A DNA stretch of 37,979 nucleotides from Streptomyces griseoaurantiacus. GTDB lineage: Bacteria; Actinomycetota; Actinomycetes; Streptomycetales; Streptomycetaceae. Below are positions 23,584 to 31,547 of the stretch, in pieces. The position numbers were made by a program, and so were the translations under genes. The stretch is taken from NCBI GenBank assembly GCA_014656015.1, contig BNBP01000070.1, positions 1 to 37,979 on the forward strand, in the 5' to 3' direction. The notes beneath the pieces were generated by a model. It was not told the origin of the DNA and did no database searches. It saw nothing but the letters and a program-made list of their open reading frames with translations. The stretch's first letter is position 1; every line of letters starts with the position of its first letter.

Positions 23584-25218
23584 ATGACGGACGCTCAACC
23601 GACCTGGCCGGAGGCGGAATCGGCGCGCTACCGGGCCGCCGGACACTGGCAGGGCATCACCTTCGGTGCCCGTCTGCGGCAGGCGGGCACCGCACACGCG
23701 GAGCGCGTCGCGGTGGTCGACGGCGACCGGCGCTGGACCTACGCGGAGCTCGACGCGGAGGCCGACCGCGTCGCCGCCGGACTGCGCGGACTGGGGATCG
23801 GGCGGGGCGACCGGGTGGTGGTCCAGCTCCCCAACCGCGCCGAGTTCGTGCTCGTCTGGTTCGGGCTGCAACGGCTCGGGGCGGTGCCGGTGCACGCCAT
23901 GCCCGGGCACCGGCGCCGGGAGATCGGCCACCTGGTACGGCTGTCGGGTGCCGTGGCCTGTGTGGTGCCCGATCGGCACGCCCGGTTCGATCACCGTGAG
24001 TTGATGCGTGAGGTACGCGCAGAGCTGGGGCCGGGCGGCTCGCTGCGCCACGTCGTCGTGGTCGGTGACCCGGGCCCGTACGAGGACGTCGTCGCCTTTG
24101 ACGCGCTGCGGGCGAACGGCACGGACCCGGCCGGCCTCGACACCGGCCCCGGCGACCCGGACCCCGGCGCCCTCGCCCTCCTGCTGCTCTCCGGCGGCAC
24201 CACGGGCCTGCCCAAGCTCATCCCGCGCACGCACGACGACTACGCCTACAACGCCCGCGCCTGCGCCGACGTCTGCGCACTCGACACACGGACCGTGTAC
24301 CTGGCGGTCCTGCCCCTCGGCTTCAACTTCACCTTCGCCTGCCCCGGCGTGCTGGGCACCCTCATGGCCGGCGGAACCGTGGTGATCGCGCCGGACCCGA
24401 GCCCGCAGACGGCCTTCACCCTCGTCGAACGGGAGGGCGTGACCCTGACCTCCCTGACCCCGCCGCTCGTCCCGCACTGGACGGAGGAGGCGGCGTCCGG
24501 CTCCTGGGACCTCGACAGCCTCGCGGTGGTGCAGGTCGGCGGGGCACGGCTGACAGAGGACCACGCCCGCAGCCTCGGCCCTGCGCTCGGCGCGCGCGTG
24601 CAACAGGTCTTCGGCATGGCGGAAGGGCTGATCAACCTCACACGCCTCGACGACCCCGACGACCTCGTCCACACGACCCAGGGCCGGCCCGCCTCACCGG
24701 ACGACGAGGTCCTCGTGGTGGACGCGGGCGGCCGGCCGGTCCCGGACGGTACCCCGGGCGAGCTGCTCACCCGGGGCCCGTACACCCTGCGCGGCTACTA
24801 TCGCGCCGAGGCGCACAACCGCACGGCCTTCACCCCGGACGGGTACTACCGCTCCGGCGACGTGGTGCGGCGGCTGCCGAGCGGGCACCTCGTCGTGGTG
24901 GGGCGGATCAAGGACCAGATCAACCGCGGCGGCGAGAAGATCCCCGCGGCCGAGGTGGAGGAGCAGCTGCTGACCCATCCGGCGATCACCGCGGCGGCTC
25001 TGGTCGGGGTGCCGGACGAACGGTGGGGCGAACGGTCCGTGGCCTTCGTGGTCTGCCCGGGGGTGGCGCCCGGGACGCGGGAGGTCGCCGCCCACGTCAG
25101 GACGTGCGGACTGGCCGGGCACAAGGCACCGGACGAGATCGTCCAGGTCCCCGTGCTTCCGCTCACCGCGGTGGGGAAGGTAGACAAGGCCGCACTGGCC
25201 CGCGCCTACGCGCGGTGA
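23584..25218 (+). CDS. Salicylate-AMP ligase (aryl adenylating enzyme)
   Basis: A 544-residue stand-alone adenylation enzyme of the DhbE/YbtE/MbtA family. It activates salicylate as the adenylate and transfers it to the aryl carrier domain of the large NRPS. The phosphate loop is LLSGGTTGLPKL near residues 203-214, the substrate pocket segment is FNFTFACPG near 247-255, then FGMAEGL, GYYRSGD and the catalytic Lys in TAVGKVDK near the C-terminus. A Cys in the ACPG position, where DhbE has Ser, favours salicylate over 2,3-dihydroxybenzoate, in line with the salicylate synthase in the same cluster. DhbE is 539 residues. The ATG at 23584 follows a GGCGGAG ribosome binding site. It is transcribed divergently from the NRPS operon across the Zur-type box. 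Confidence 0.92.
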   Translation: MTDAQPTWPEAESARYRAAGHWQGITFGARLRQAGTAHAERVAVVDGDRRWTYAELDAEADRVAAGLRGLGIGRGDRVVVQLPNRAEFVLVWFGLQRLGAVPVHAMPGHRRREIGHLVRLSGAVACVVPDRHARFDHRELMREVRAELGPGGSLRHVVVVGDPGPYEDVVAFDALRANGTDPAGLDTGPGDPDPGALALLLLSGGTTGLPKLIPRTHDDYAYNARACADVCALDTRTVYLAVLPLGFNFTFACPGVLGTLMAGGTVVIAPDPSPQTAFTLVEREGVTLTSLTPPLVPHWTEEAASGSWDLDSLAVVQVGGARLTEDHARSLGPALGARVQQVFGMAEGLINLTRLDDPDDLVHTTQGRPASPDDEVLVVDAGGRPVPDGTPGELLTRGPYTLRGYYRAEAHNRTAFTPDGYYRSGDVVRRLPSGHLVVVGRIKDQINRGGEKIPAAEVEEQLLTHPAITAAALVGVPDERWGERSVAFVVCPGVAPGTREVAAHVRTCGLAGHKAPDEIVQVPVLPLTAVGKVDKAALARAYAR

Positions 25219-25225
25219 GGTACGC

Positions 25226-25260
25226 GAGAGGGGGGAGCACCCGGTGCGCTCCCCCCTCTC
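25226..25260. terminator. Bidirectional hairpin between convergent genes
   Basis: GAGAGGGGGGAGC at 25226-25238 pairs perfectly over 13 bp with GCTCCCCCCTCTC at 25248-25260, leaving a 9-base loop. It begins 8 bases after the ligase stop and ends 36 bases before the stop of the convergent ATPase gene. There is no T-tract, which is usual for Streptomyces hairpin terminators. Confidence 0.85.
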
Positions 25261-25296
25261 GGCGGAGGCCATCGGCCCTCCGTCCCCGCGCTCCCG

Positions 25297-27135
25297 TCAC
25301 CGCTCCGGCATGGGGACCGCGAAGTGGTGGGCGCAGGCGAGCAGTTCCCGGGTGACGGGATGTTCCGGAGCCGCCAGCACCCGGCCGGCCGGGCCGGACT
25401 CGACCACCCGTCCCGCGTCGAGCACGACGACGTGCTCCGCGTGGCGGGCGGCGGCCGCGAGGTCGTGCGTCACCATCACCACCGTCAGTCCCAACTCCCG
25501 CCGCAGTGAGTCCAGCAGCGCGAGGACCGCGTCCGCCGTCTCCCCGTCCAGCGCGGAGGTGATCTCGTCACAGACCAGGACCCGTGGCCGGGCGGCCAGC
25601 GTCCGTGCCAGCGCGACCCGTTGGCGCTGGCCCCCGGACAACTCACCCGGACGACGGGGCAGTACGTCCGGGTCCAGACCGACCAGGCCGAGCAACCGTA
25701 CGGCCTCCCGCGCCGGGTCCCGGCCCGGTCGGCGTCCCACTCCCGTGAGGGGCCGCAGGAGCGACGTGCGCACGGATTCGCGCGGGTTGAGGGCGCCGCG
25801 CGCGTCCTGCGCGACGAGCTGCACAGGCGCGCCGCCCACGTGCGGGGCACCCGGCTCCCGCCACTCGACGCCGCCCCGTACGGGCTGGTGGAGCCCGGCG
25901 AGGCACCGGGCGAGGGTGGTCTTCCCGGACCCCGACGGGCCCACCACGGCGGTACAGCGGCCCGCGGGGACGGTGAGAGAGAGACCGCGCAGAACGAGTT
26001 CGCGCCCGTACCGCGCATCCAGCCCACGCACCGCCAACTCCGCCACGGGCGGTTTCCCGATGGACGGCTCACCTGCGGGTGGCTTGCCGGTGGGCGGCTC
26101 CCCCATGGACGGACTCCCGGCGGACGGCTCCCTCGCGGGCACCTCCCGGGCGTGCGCCTCCCCGCCGGCCGAACGCCCGGCGGGCGACTCCCCGGCAGGC
26201 GACCCGCCTGTGGGCGCATCCCCGGCAGGCGACTCCCCCGCGGGTGCACATCCTGCGGCAGACGACTCCCCGGCAAGCAGCCCAAGCCCGGGCGGACCCC
26301 CGACGGGCAGGCCGCCGGCCGCCGATCGCCCGACCGCGCCACCGGAGGCACCCCTCGCACCGCCGCCTCGCGGCACCGCCGTGGGTGACGCTGTGGGCGG
26401 ACCGCCTCCCACGATCCGGCCCGCCTCCAGACGGATCACGTCGTCCGTCACGGATCCGAGCCACCCCGGGTCGTGGCTGATCAGCAGTGCGGAGCGGTTG
26501 CCGACGGCCAGGATCTCGCCCAGCAGCGTCCGCATGCCGGCCGCCAGAACCGTGTCGAGGCCGCTGGTGGGCTCGTCCAGGACCAGCAGACGCGGCGATC
26601 CCGCCAACGCGAGGGCAAGCGCGACGCGTTGCGCCTGGCCGCCCGAGAGCTCGCCCGGCAGCCGCCGTCGGAACGCCCGGTCGGCCGGCAACCGCACGGA
26701 CAGCAGCAGCTCCCCCACCCGCGCCCGGACGTCGTCCCCGCGCCCGGCGGACGTACGCAGGCGCACCGCCTCGGCGAGCTGTGCGCCGATCCGGAGCGCG
26801 GGATTGAGCGACGAGGCGGGGTCCTGGCCCAGGTACGACACCACCCTGCCCCGCAGCCGGCGCGCCCCCGCGCGGTCGAACGGGTCGAGGCCCGCCACCC
26901 GGACGGTGCCGGCACGGGCCTCCAGCCCCGGACGTACGTGTCCCAGCAGGCCGTAGGCCAGACTGCTCTTGCCGGACCCCGACCTGCCCATCACCCCCAC
27001 CACCTGTCCGCGCCGCACCCGCAGCCGCGCGTCCTCCAGGACGGGCGGGCCGCCCCCTGCCGGACCGAGCGTCAGTCCAGCGACCTCGGCGACCGGATCC
27101 GTTACGGACAGCACCTCGTGCGCCCCGCCGGTCAT
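25297..27135 (-). CDS. Fused double ATPase of a dipeptide/nickel-type ABC importer
   Basis: A 612-residue protein joining two OppD/OppF-like ATPases. The first has Walker A GRSGSGKSS near residue 50, signature LSGGQAQRVALALAL and LLVLDEPTSGLD. The second has GPSGSGKTT near residue 400, signature LSGGQRQRVALARTL and VLVCDEITSALD, with VMVTHDL. Between them (about 245-365) is a Pro/Gly/Ala/Glu-rich linker made of degenerate five-residue repeats. It should energise the two permeases just upstream, with which it is coupled by ATGA. In the coelibactin locus of S. coelicolor an ATPase gene of this kind sits next to the ligase. The likely cargo is the metal-loaded metallophore or a nickel/zinc complex; the sequence alone cannot choose. 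Confidence 0.88.
   Translation of the reverse strand: MTGGAHEVLSVTDPVAEVAGLTLGPAGGGPPVLEDARLRVRRGQVVGVMGRSGSGKSSLAYGLLGHVRPGLEARAGTVRVAGLDPFDRAGARRLRGRVVSYLGQDPASSLNPALRIGAQLAEAVRLRTSAGRGDDVRARVGELLLSVRLPADRAFRRRLPGELSGGQAQRVALALALAGSPRLLVLDEPTSGLDTVLAAGMRTLLGEILAVGNRSALLISHDPGWLGSVTDDVIRLEAGRIVGGGPPTASPTAVPRGGGARGASGGAVGRSAAGGLPVGGPPGLGLLAGESSAAGCAPAGESPAGDAPTGGSPAGESPAGRSAGGEAHAREVPAREPSAGSPSMGEPPTGKPPAGEPSIGKPPVAELAVRGLDARYGRELVLRGLSLTVPAGRCTAVVGPSGSGKTTLARCLAGLHQPVRGGVEWREPGAPHVGGAPVQLVAQDARGALNPRESVRTSLLRPLTGVGRRPGRDPAREAVRLLGLVGLDPDVLPRRPGELSGGQRQRVALARTLAARPRVLVCDEITSALDGETADAVLALLDSLRRELGLTVVMVTHDLAAAARHAEHVVVLDAGRVVESGPAGRVLAAPEHPVTRELLACAHHFAVPMPER
26048..26245. repeat. 15-bp degenerate repeats encoding the inter-ATPase linker
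   Basis: About 13 imperfect copies of a 15-bp unit such as GGCGACTCCCCGGCA run through the middle of the double ATPase gene. On the minus strand they encode five-residue repeats such as AGESP, AGDAP, TGGSP and MGEPP. Because the unit is a multiple of three, copy number changes would keep the frame open. The segment is expected to be disordered. Confidence 0.8.
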
Positions 27136-27977
27136 GCGGTCCCCCGTCCCACCACGTCCGCCAGCAGTCCGACGCAGATGGACAGCAGCACCAGCGGGAG
27201 GACCGGGGCGAGGAACGGCAGGACGGCGAGCGTCGCCCCGGGGGCGTTCTCGCTCACCATGCGCCCCCAGTCCGGCGTCCCGCCGCCCCGGCCGAGGCCG
27301 AGGAAGCCCGCGGTGGCGGTGAGGTGGAGGGAGGCGACCAGGCGCAGCGCGGCATCCGTCAGGGCCGGCCCGGCGATGTTGGGCAGGACGTCGTGGCGCA
27401 GCACGGCCCGCCGGGTGTCGCCCCGGGCTCGGGCGGCCTCGACGTAGCCGCTGGTCAGGACGGTGTCCGCGGCGGCGCGCAGCACCCGGGTGGAGAACGG
27501 GGCGGTGGCCAGGGCCACGGCGGCCACGACGACCGTGGTGCTGCCGGGGAAGCCGGCGGCCAGGACGAGGACGACGAGGAGGGGCGGGAGCACGGCGAGG
27601 GCGTCCACGCAGCGGACCAGCAGGTCGCCGAGCCGGCGGGATGCCATGGCCGCCAGGACGCCGGCGGTCAGCCCGACGGCACCGGCGGCCGCCGTTCCCG
27701 CGAGCGCGGTGAGCACCAGGGTGCGTCCGCCGGCGAGCACCCGGCTCACCACGTCCCGGCCGAGGGCGTCGGTGCCGAGCGGGAACTCCGCGTCCGGCTG
27801 CTGGAAGGGCGCGCCCAGTAGCGCGGTGGGACTGTGCGGCACGGCGAGCGGACCCAGCAGGGCGAGCAGGACGACCACCAGTGTGGCCATGACGAGGAGC
27901 ACCAGCGGCAGCCGGCCGCGCGGTGTGCGGCGGCCTATCGGACGGGCCCTCCGCGTCGGCGTGGAACCGGCGGTCAT
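27132..27977 (-). CDS. ABC importer permease, DppC/NikC-like
   Basis: A 281-residue inner-membrane permease. After a basic cytoplasmic N-terminus comes a first membrane helix (about residues 24-44), the conserved LGTDALGRDVVSRVLAGGR segment of DppC/OppC proteins, and five further helices. The EAA-type loop that contacts the ATPase is EAARARGDTRRAVLRHDVLPN (about 180-200). It overlaps its neighbours by 4 bp on both sides (ATGA with the DppB-like gene upstream and with the ATPase downstream). It would form the translocation channel with that DppB-like protein. Confidence 0.9.
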   Translation of the reverse strand: MTAGSTPTRRARPIGRRTPRGRLPLVLLVMATLVVVLLALLGPLAVPHSPTALLGAPFQQPDAEFPLGTDALGRDVVSRVLAGGRTLVLTALAGTAAAGAVGLTAGVLAAMASRRLGDLLVRCVDALAVLPPLLVVLVLAAGFPGSTTVVVAAVALATAPFSTRVLRAAADTVLTSGYVEAARARGDTRRAVLRHDVLPNIAGPALTDAALRLVASLHLTATAGFLGLGRGGGTPDWGRMVSENAPGATLAVLPFLAPVLPLVLLSICVGLLADVVGRGTA

Positions 27978-28927
27978 CGGCTGTTCACCTCCCGCCTGCC
28001 GAGCAGCCGTGCGCAGAGGTCGCCCAGGAGGAGCACCGCGAGCATCACCGCGACGAGGGCGGTGGCGATGCCCTGCACCATCGGCACGTCCCGGGCGGCG
28101 ACGGCCAGTTGCAGTTCCCGGCCGATGCCCGGGTAGTCGAAGACGTTCTCCACCACCACCGAGGAGCCGACCAGCGCCCCCGTGGTGAGGGTGAGCGCCT
28201 GCACGGCGGGCCCGGCGGCGTTGGGGAGGATGTGGCGCACCGCGAGCCGCACCCCGCGCACACCGTTCAACCGCGCGGCCTCGCAGTACGGTGCGGCCGC
28301 CGCGTCCGCGACACAGACGCGCAGCAGTCGGGTGGCGACGGCGAGCCCGACCGTGCTGAGCGTGAGGATGGGCAGGACCAGGGCGTGCGGCGCGTCGAGC
28401 GGGGTGCCGCCCAGGGGGACGACGGAGACCCGCGGGAAAAACCCCAGCCACACCGCCAGTACCGCGGTGAGCAGTGCGGCGACGACGAACTCCGGTACAG
28501 CTGCGAGGGCTTGGGCGCCAGTGGAGACCAGACGGTCGGCGGTTCCGCCGGCGCGCAACCCGGTCCACAGGCCGAGCGACAGGGCGAGGGGCGCGGTGAC
28601 CGCGAGGGTCAGTCCGGCGAGCAGCAGGCTGTTGGGCAGCCGCGTGGCGAGCACGTCGGTGACCGGCCGCTCCCCCACGAACCCGCGGCCCAGATCACCC
28701 CGGACGGCACCGGCCGCCCAGGACGCGTACCGCTCGGCGGCGGGCCGGTCGAGACCGAGTTCCGCGCGGACATGGGCGCGCTGTTCGGTGGAGGCGTCCA
28801 CACCGGCGACCGAGCTGACGGCGTCTCCCGGGAGGACGGCCGTGGCCGCGAAGACCGCGGCCGACAGCAGTACCAGCAGGAGGGCCGCCCCGGCGAGGCG
28901 GCGGCCGGCGAATGCGAGGAGGTTCAC
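27974..28927 (-). CDS. ABC importer permease, DppB/NikB-like
   Basis: A 317-residue permease with the N-terminal helix typical of the DppB/OppB family (about residues 8-31), a periplasmic segment with LGLDRP, and five further membrane helices. The EAA loop is EAARLNGVRGVRLAVRHILP, followed by VVVENVFDYPGIG, a family hallmark. The GTG at 28925-28927 overlaps the binding protein stop as GTGA. It pairs with the DppC-like permease downstream. Confidence 0.9.
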   Translation of the reverse strand: MNLLAFAGRRLAGAALLLVLLSAAVFAATAVLPGDAVSSVAGVDASTEQRAHVRAELGLDRPAAERYASWAAGAVRGDLGRGFVGERPVTDVLATRLPNSLLLAGLTLAVTAPLALSLGLWTGLRAGGTADRLVSTGAQALAAVPEFVVAALLTAVLAVWLGFFPRVSVVPLGGTPLDAPHALVLPILTLSTVGLAVATRLLRVCVADAAAAPYCEAARLNGVRGVRLAVRHILPNAAGPAVQALTLTTGALVGSSVVVENVFDYPGIGRELQLAVAARDVPMVQGIATALVAVMLAVLLLGDLCARLLGRREVNSR

Positions 28928-30507
28928 GCCAGGGACGCCCGCGAGAAGCCGGGGAACTGTTCGAAGAGGTCGTCGCGTATTCCGGCGACGCCCTCGGCCT
29001 GGGCGTTCAGGTTCGGCTTGAAGACCGGCAGTATCTGGTTGCCCTTCTCCCAGCGGATGCGCTGCGCCCTCGTGCCGAGCTTCTTCGCCTCGGCCGGGTC
29101 GCTCTCGGCACGGGCCTTCGCAACGAGCGCGTCGGTCGCGGACTCCTTCCAGCCGAACGCCGAGGGCATGCCGCCCGCGGTGCTCATCTGATACGTCGAC
29201 AGCGCGGGAATGGGTATCTGGTACGAGCCTGCCAGCGGCAGCGCCGCGTAGGTGGCGAAGTCGGCGTAGAGCTGCCCGGCGGGCAATTCACGGACCGTTG
29301 CCTTGACGCCGGCCTTCTTCAGGTCCTCGACGAAGAGGGTGGCCATCTCCACCATGCCCGGCGTCTCGGGGCCGGTCGTCAGCCGTATCTGCATCCCGTC
29401 GGCGCCGGCCTCCTTGAGGAGTCCCCGGGCCCGCTCAGGGTCGTGGGCCCGCTGGGGGATGCCGTCGGCGTAGTCGGGGAAGCCCATGGCGGGCAGGTCG
29501 TTGCCGATCTCGGCGTTCCCGTGGAACACCGTCTTCACCATGGCCTCGCGGTCGACCGCGAGCTTGAACGCCTGTCGCACCCGGGGGTCGTCGAACGGCT
29601 TCACGCCCATGTTCATCTGGAAGGAGAGGCCGACGAGGTAGGGACTCCTCGTGGGGACGAGTTCGACCTTCGCCTCGCCCGCGAGGGTGCGCGCAGTGAC
29701 GGGTGAGAGGTCGTGAGCAAAGTCGATCTCACCGCCGGTGAGCGCCCCGGCCCTGGCGGTGGAGTCGGCGATCGACCGCAGTTCCAGGCCGTCCAGGAGG
29801 GGGACGTGGTCGTAGTGGTCGTCATAGCGCTCGAAGGCCGAACCCTGGCCCGCCGTGAACTCGGTGAGCCGGAAGGGGCCGCAACTGGGCATGCCTTTGC
29901 GGAACTTTTTGGTGCCGTCCTTGACGACGAGGAAGTTGCCCTGGCAGAGGATCATGCGGCCGTCGGCGATGGGCCGGAGGGTGGGCAGGACGACCTTCAG
30001 GTCGCCGTCCGCCTTGGCGTGGGCCAGGTCGAAGTTGGCGGCGGCGAGCCGGTACACGGGCAGGGTGCTCTTGCCCGCGAGGGCGCTCAGCGAGTGCAGG
30101 ATGTCGGCAGCGGTCAGCTCGGAACCGTCGGTGAAGCGGACGCCGGGGCGCACGTGCAGCGTGTAGGACGACAGGTCGTGGGAGATGTCGATGCCCTTGA
30201 GCACGCCGTAGCGCACCCCGTCGGGGGCACTGGAGTCGAGGTTGCCCAGGGTGCCGTGCCAGGCGCGGGCGCGCACCAGGTCCAGTACGGAGGGGCCGTT
30301 GAAGAAGTCGAGCGTCTCGGAGGCGCCGCCGCCGACGAAGGCGGCGCGCAGGGTGCCGCCCGAGCGGGGCGAGGAACCCGCTCCTTTCCGGCCGGAACCG
30401 GATTCGTCGGTGGAGCACGCCGCCAGCAGGCCGGGCCCCACCGCCAGGGCCGCGGCTCCGGCCGCACCACGGCGCAGGAAGGCACGGCGATCGAACTGTT
30501 TGGACAT
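28924..30507 (-). CDS. Extracellular solute-binding lipoprotein, family 5 (Tat-exported)
   Basis: A 527-residue family 5 binding protein (peptide/nickel/siderophore type). The N-terminus has a twin-arginine motif (R7-R8 in DRRAFLRRG) and lipobox LLAAC with lipidated Cys31, so it is likely exported folded by Tat and anchored outside. The mature part contains the family segment MNMGVKPFDDPRVRQAFKLA. The ATG at 30505-30507 has a strong AAGGAG ribosome binding site. It is the first intact gene of the import operon; the frameshifted ferredoxin lies just upstream. Tat export suggests that cofactor or metal binding may occur before export, although this is inference. Candidate ligands are metal-coelibactin or a small metal chelate. 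Confidence 0.9.
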   Translation of the reverse strand: MSKQFDRRAFLRRGAAGAAALAVGPGLLAACSTDESGSGRKGAGSSPRSGGTLRAAFVGGGASETLDFFNGPSVLDLVRARAWHGTLGNLDSSAPDGVRYGVLKGIDISHDLSSYTLHVRPGVRFTDGSELTAADILHSLSALAGKSTLPVYRLAAANFDLAHAKADGDLKVVLPTLRPIADGRMILCQGNFLVVKDGTKKFRKGMPSCGPFRLTEFTAGQGSAFERYDDHYDHVPLLDGLELRSIADSTARAGALTGGEIDFAHDLSPVTARTLAGEAKVELVPTRSPYLVGLSFQMNMGVKPFDDPRVRQAFKLAVDREAMVKTVFHGNAEIGNDLPAMGFPDYADGIPQRAHDPERARGLLKEAGADGMQIRLTTGPETPGMVEMATLFVEDLKKAGVKATVRELPAGQLYADFATYAALPLAGSYQIPIPALSTYQMSTAGGMPSAFGWKESATDALVAKARAESDPAEAKKLGTRAQRIRWEKGNQILPVFKPNLNAQAEGVAGIRDDLFEQFPGFSRASLA

Positions 30508-30615
30508 GCTTCTCCTTGACGTTTTGCTGAGTTGAGCGAAGTCGATCCGGTCACTTGGGGGAAACGCGCCGCACGCCGCCGACCACATGCGCCGCCGCAC
30601 GGGCTACCGCGGCGG

Positions 30616-30832
30616 CTACCGAAGGGCGAGGGCACCGGACGGGCACGCGAGCAGGGCTCACGCACGGCGTCCGACTGGGGCGGCGGCCCCTCGTCGAGGA
30701 CGAGTACGAGTCCGTCCTCCTTGTCCTGGTCGAAGGCGGCCGGGGCCGGCGAGCACGCACTGCCCCGCCCACGCGCCGGTTCCGTTCGGCGTCTGTCCTC
30801 CCGGTGACGGATATCCGGCCTGCCAAGGCCAT
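30616..30832 (-). pseudogene. 3Fe-4S ferredoxin remnant (P450 redox partner), frameshifted
   Basis: Ferredoxin sequence is readable on the minus strand only by changing frame three times. One frame gives RISV..DAER near the start, the next GQCVLAGP, the next AAFDQDKEDGLVLVLDE and SDAVRE, and the last LACPSGALALR before a TAG at 30616-30618. These match, in order, small actinobacterial ferredoxins that feed P450s. One extra G near GGCCCCGGCC and one missing base near the end explain two of the shifts; the first cysteine of the cluster is also lost (ERN instead of ERC). It precedes the binding protein gene by about 110 bp, where S. coelicolor has an intact ferredoxin in the coelibactin locus. 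Sequencing error is possible but three errors in 200 bp would be odd. Confidence 0.75.
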
Positions 30833-30898
30833 CAGGGCCTACCCCCCCCTGTCGTCGCACGCGCCGCTGCCGACGGTGCGGCAGTTCGGACAGCACAG

Positions 30899-30928
30899 AC
30901 AGTAAGCGATAACGACAATCATATTCAA
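30899..30928 (-). promoter_or_regulatory. Zur-like box 1 with possible leftward promoter
   Basis: On the minus strand TGAATATGATTGTCG (30913-30927) matches the symmetrical Fur/Zur 15-mer TGAAAATGATTTTCA at 12 of 15 bases. It overlaps a possible promoter TTGAAT (30923-30928), 18-bp spacer, TACTGT (30899-30904) reading left toward the ferredoxin remnant and the import operon. A repressor bound here would block that -35 region. Confidence 0.6.
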
Positions 30929-30934
30929 TCACTT

Positions 30935-30950
30935 CCAGGCGCACGCCTGG
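30935..30950. other. 16-bp inverted repeat between the two Zur-like boxes
   Basis: CCAGGCGCACGCCTGG has 7-bp perfect arms around a 2-base centre. It lies between the leftward box 1 and rightward box 2. It could be an operator for another regulator or a short hairpin; neither is proven. Confidence 0.4.
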
Positions 30951-30959
30951 TGCTAGTCA

Positions 30960-30974
30960 TGGAAATCATGTTCA
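30960..30974 (+). promoter_or_regulatory. Zur-like box 2 upstream of the Zur-type regulator
   Basis: The plus strand reads TGGAAATCATGTTCA; its complement TGAACATGATTTCCA matches TGAAAATGATTTTCA at 13 of 15 bases. It ends 47 bp before the GTG of the Fur-family gene, a position suited to autoregulation. Confidence 0.65.
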
Positions 30975-31021
30975 ACTACCCTGACGCGACAGCAGGTCCC
31001 ACACTGCGGGAGGCAGGCATC

Positions 31022-31489
31022 GTGCACGGCTCGTCGGCCGGGGAGCAGCGGCCGGGCTGGCGTTCCACCCGACAGCGGAACGCCATACTGCGCGTGCTGC
31101 GCGACTCCCCCGACTTCGTCTCCGCCCGGGCGTTGCACGAGGCGCTGACGGCCGGAGGAACCGCGATCGGCCTCACCACGGTCTACCGGACCCTCGCGAC
31201 GCTCGAGCGGGATGGACACGTCGACGTCGTCCGGGACAGGACCGGCGAGCGCCTCTACCGCCCCCGCCCGGCCGAAGGACACCGGCACTACCTGGTATGC
31301 CGCCGCTGCGGCCTGAGCCGAGCCGTGGAGTCGGAAGACGTCGAGCGCTGGGCGGACGCCGTGGCGGCGGACACCGGTTTCGCCGATGTCGAACACACCG
31401 TGGAACTCACCGGCGTTTGCGCGCACTGCCAGCAGAAGTCAACGATTGGCAACGATTTTCATATCGACCCATCTCGCACTTGGTTCTGA
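31022..31489 (+). CDS. zur: Fur-family zinc regulator (Zur-like)
   Basis: A 155-residue Fur-family repressor. The winged-helix part includes STRQRNAILRVL and TTVYRTLATLERDGHVDVV. Metal ligands of the Zur type are present: H87 and H89 in EGHRHYLVC, and structural zinc cysteines C93/C96 (CRRC) and C133/C136 (CAHC). The neighbouring znuACB and zincophore genes make zinc the likely effector; an iron or nickel sensor is less likely. I chose the GTG at 31022-31024 because GGGAGG lies 8 bases upstream; the open frame extends far upstream but crosses box 2 and the ferredoxin remnant. The last 16 residues extend beyond the usual CxxC end and are read through the Zur-like boxes of znuA. Streptomyces normally carry a main zur-znu locus elsewhere, so this may be a second copy. 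Confidence 0.88.
   Translation: MHGSSAGEQRPGWRSTRQRNAILRVLRDSPDFVSARALHEALTAGGTAIGLTTVYRTLATLERDGHVDVVRDRTGERLYRPRPAEGHRHYLVCRRCGLSRAVESEDVERWADAVAADTGFADVEHTVELTGVCAHCQQKSTIGNDFHIDPSRTWF
31447..31461 (+). promoter_or_regulatory. Zur-like box 3 inside the 3' end of the regulator gene
   Basis: TGGCAACGATTTTCA agrees with TGAAAATGATTTTCA at 12 of 15 bases. It lies within the last codons of the Zur-like gene, about 90 bp before the znuA start. Confidence 0.55.
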
Positions 31490-31501
31490 CATTCGTTTTC
31501 A
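31487..31501 (+). promoter_or_regulatory. Zur-like box 4 overlapping the regulator's stop codon
   Basis: TGACATTCGTTTTCA begins with the TGA stop of the Zur-like gene. Its complement TGAAAACGAATGTCA matches the symmetrical 15-mer at 12 of 15 bases. It is 46 bp upstream of the znuA ATG and 40 bp from box 3 (start to start), about four helical turns, so both could be bound from the same face. Confidence 0.6.
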
Positions 31502-31547
31502 CCTAGCGTGGCCACGACATCAACACCCCCGTCGTCGTGGAGGAACC

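Noticed and set aside
26048..26245. CRISPR array
   Set aside because: The repeats are 15 bp, degenerate, without unique spacers, and encode an in-frame linker of the ATPase.
30587..31021. Upstream extension of the Zur-like reading frame by more than 140 residues
   Set aside because: The extension is Arg/Pro-rich, crosses the ferredoxin remnant and Zur-like boxes, and a GTG with a good ribosome binding site lies at 31022.
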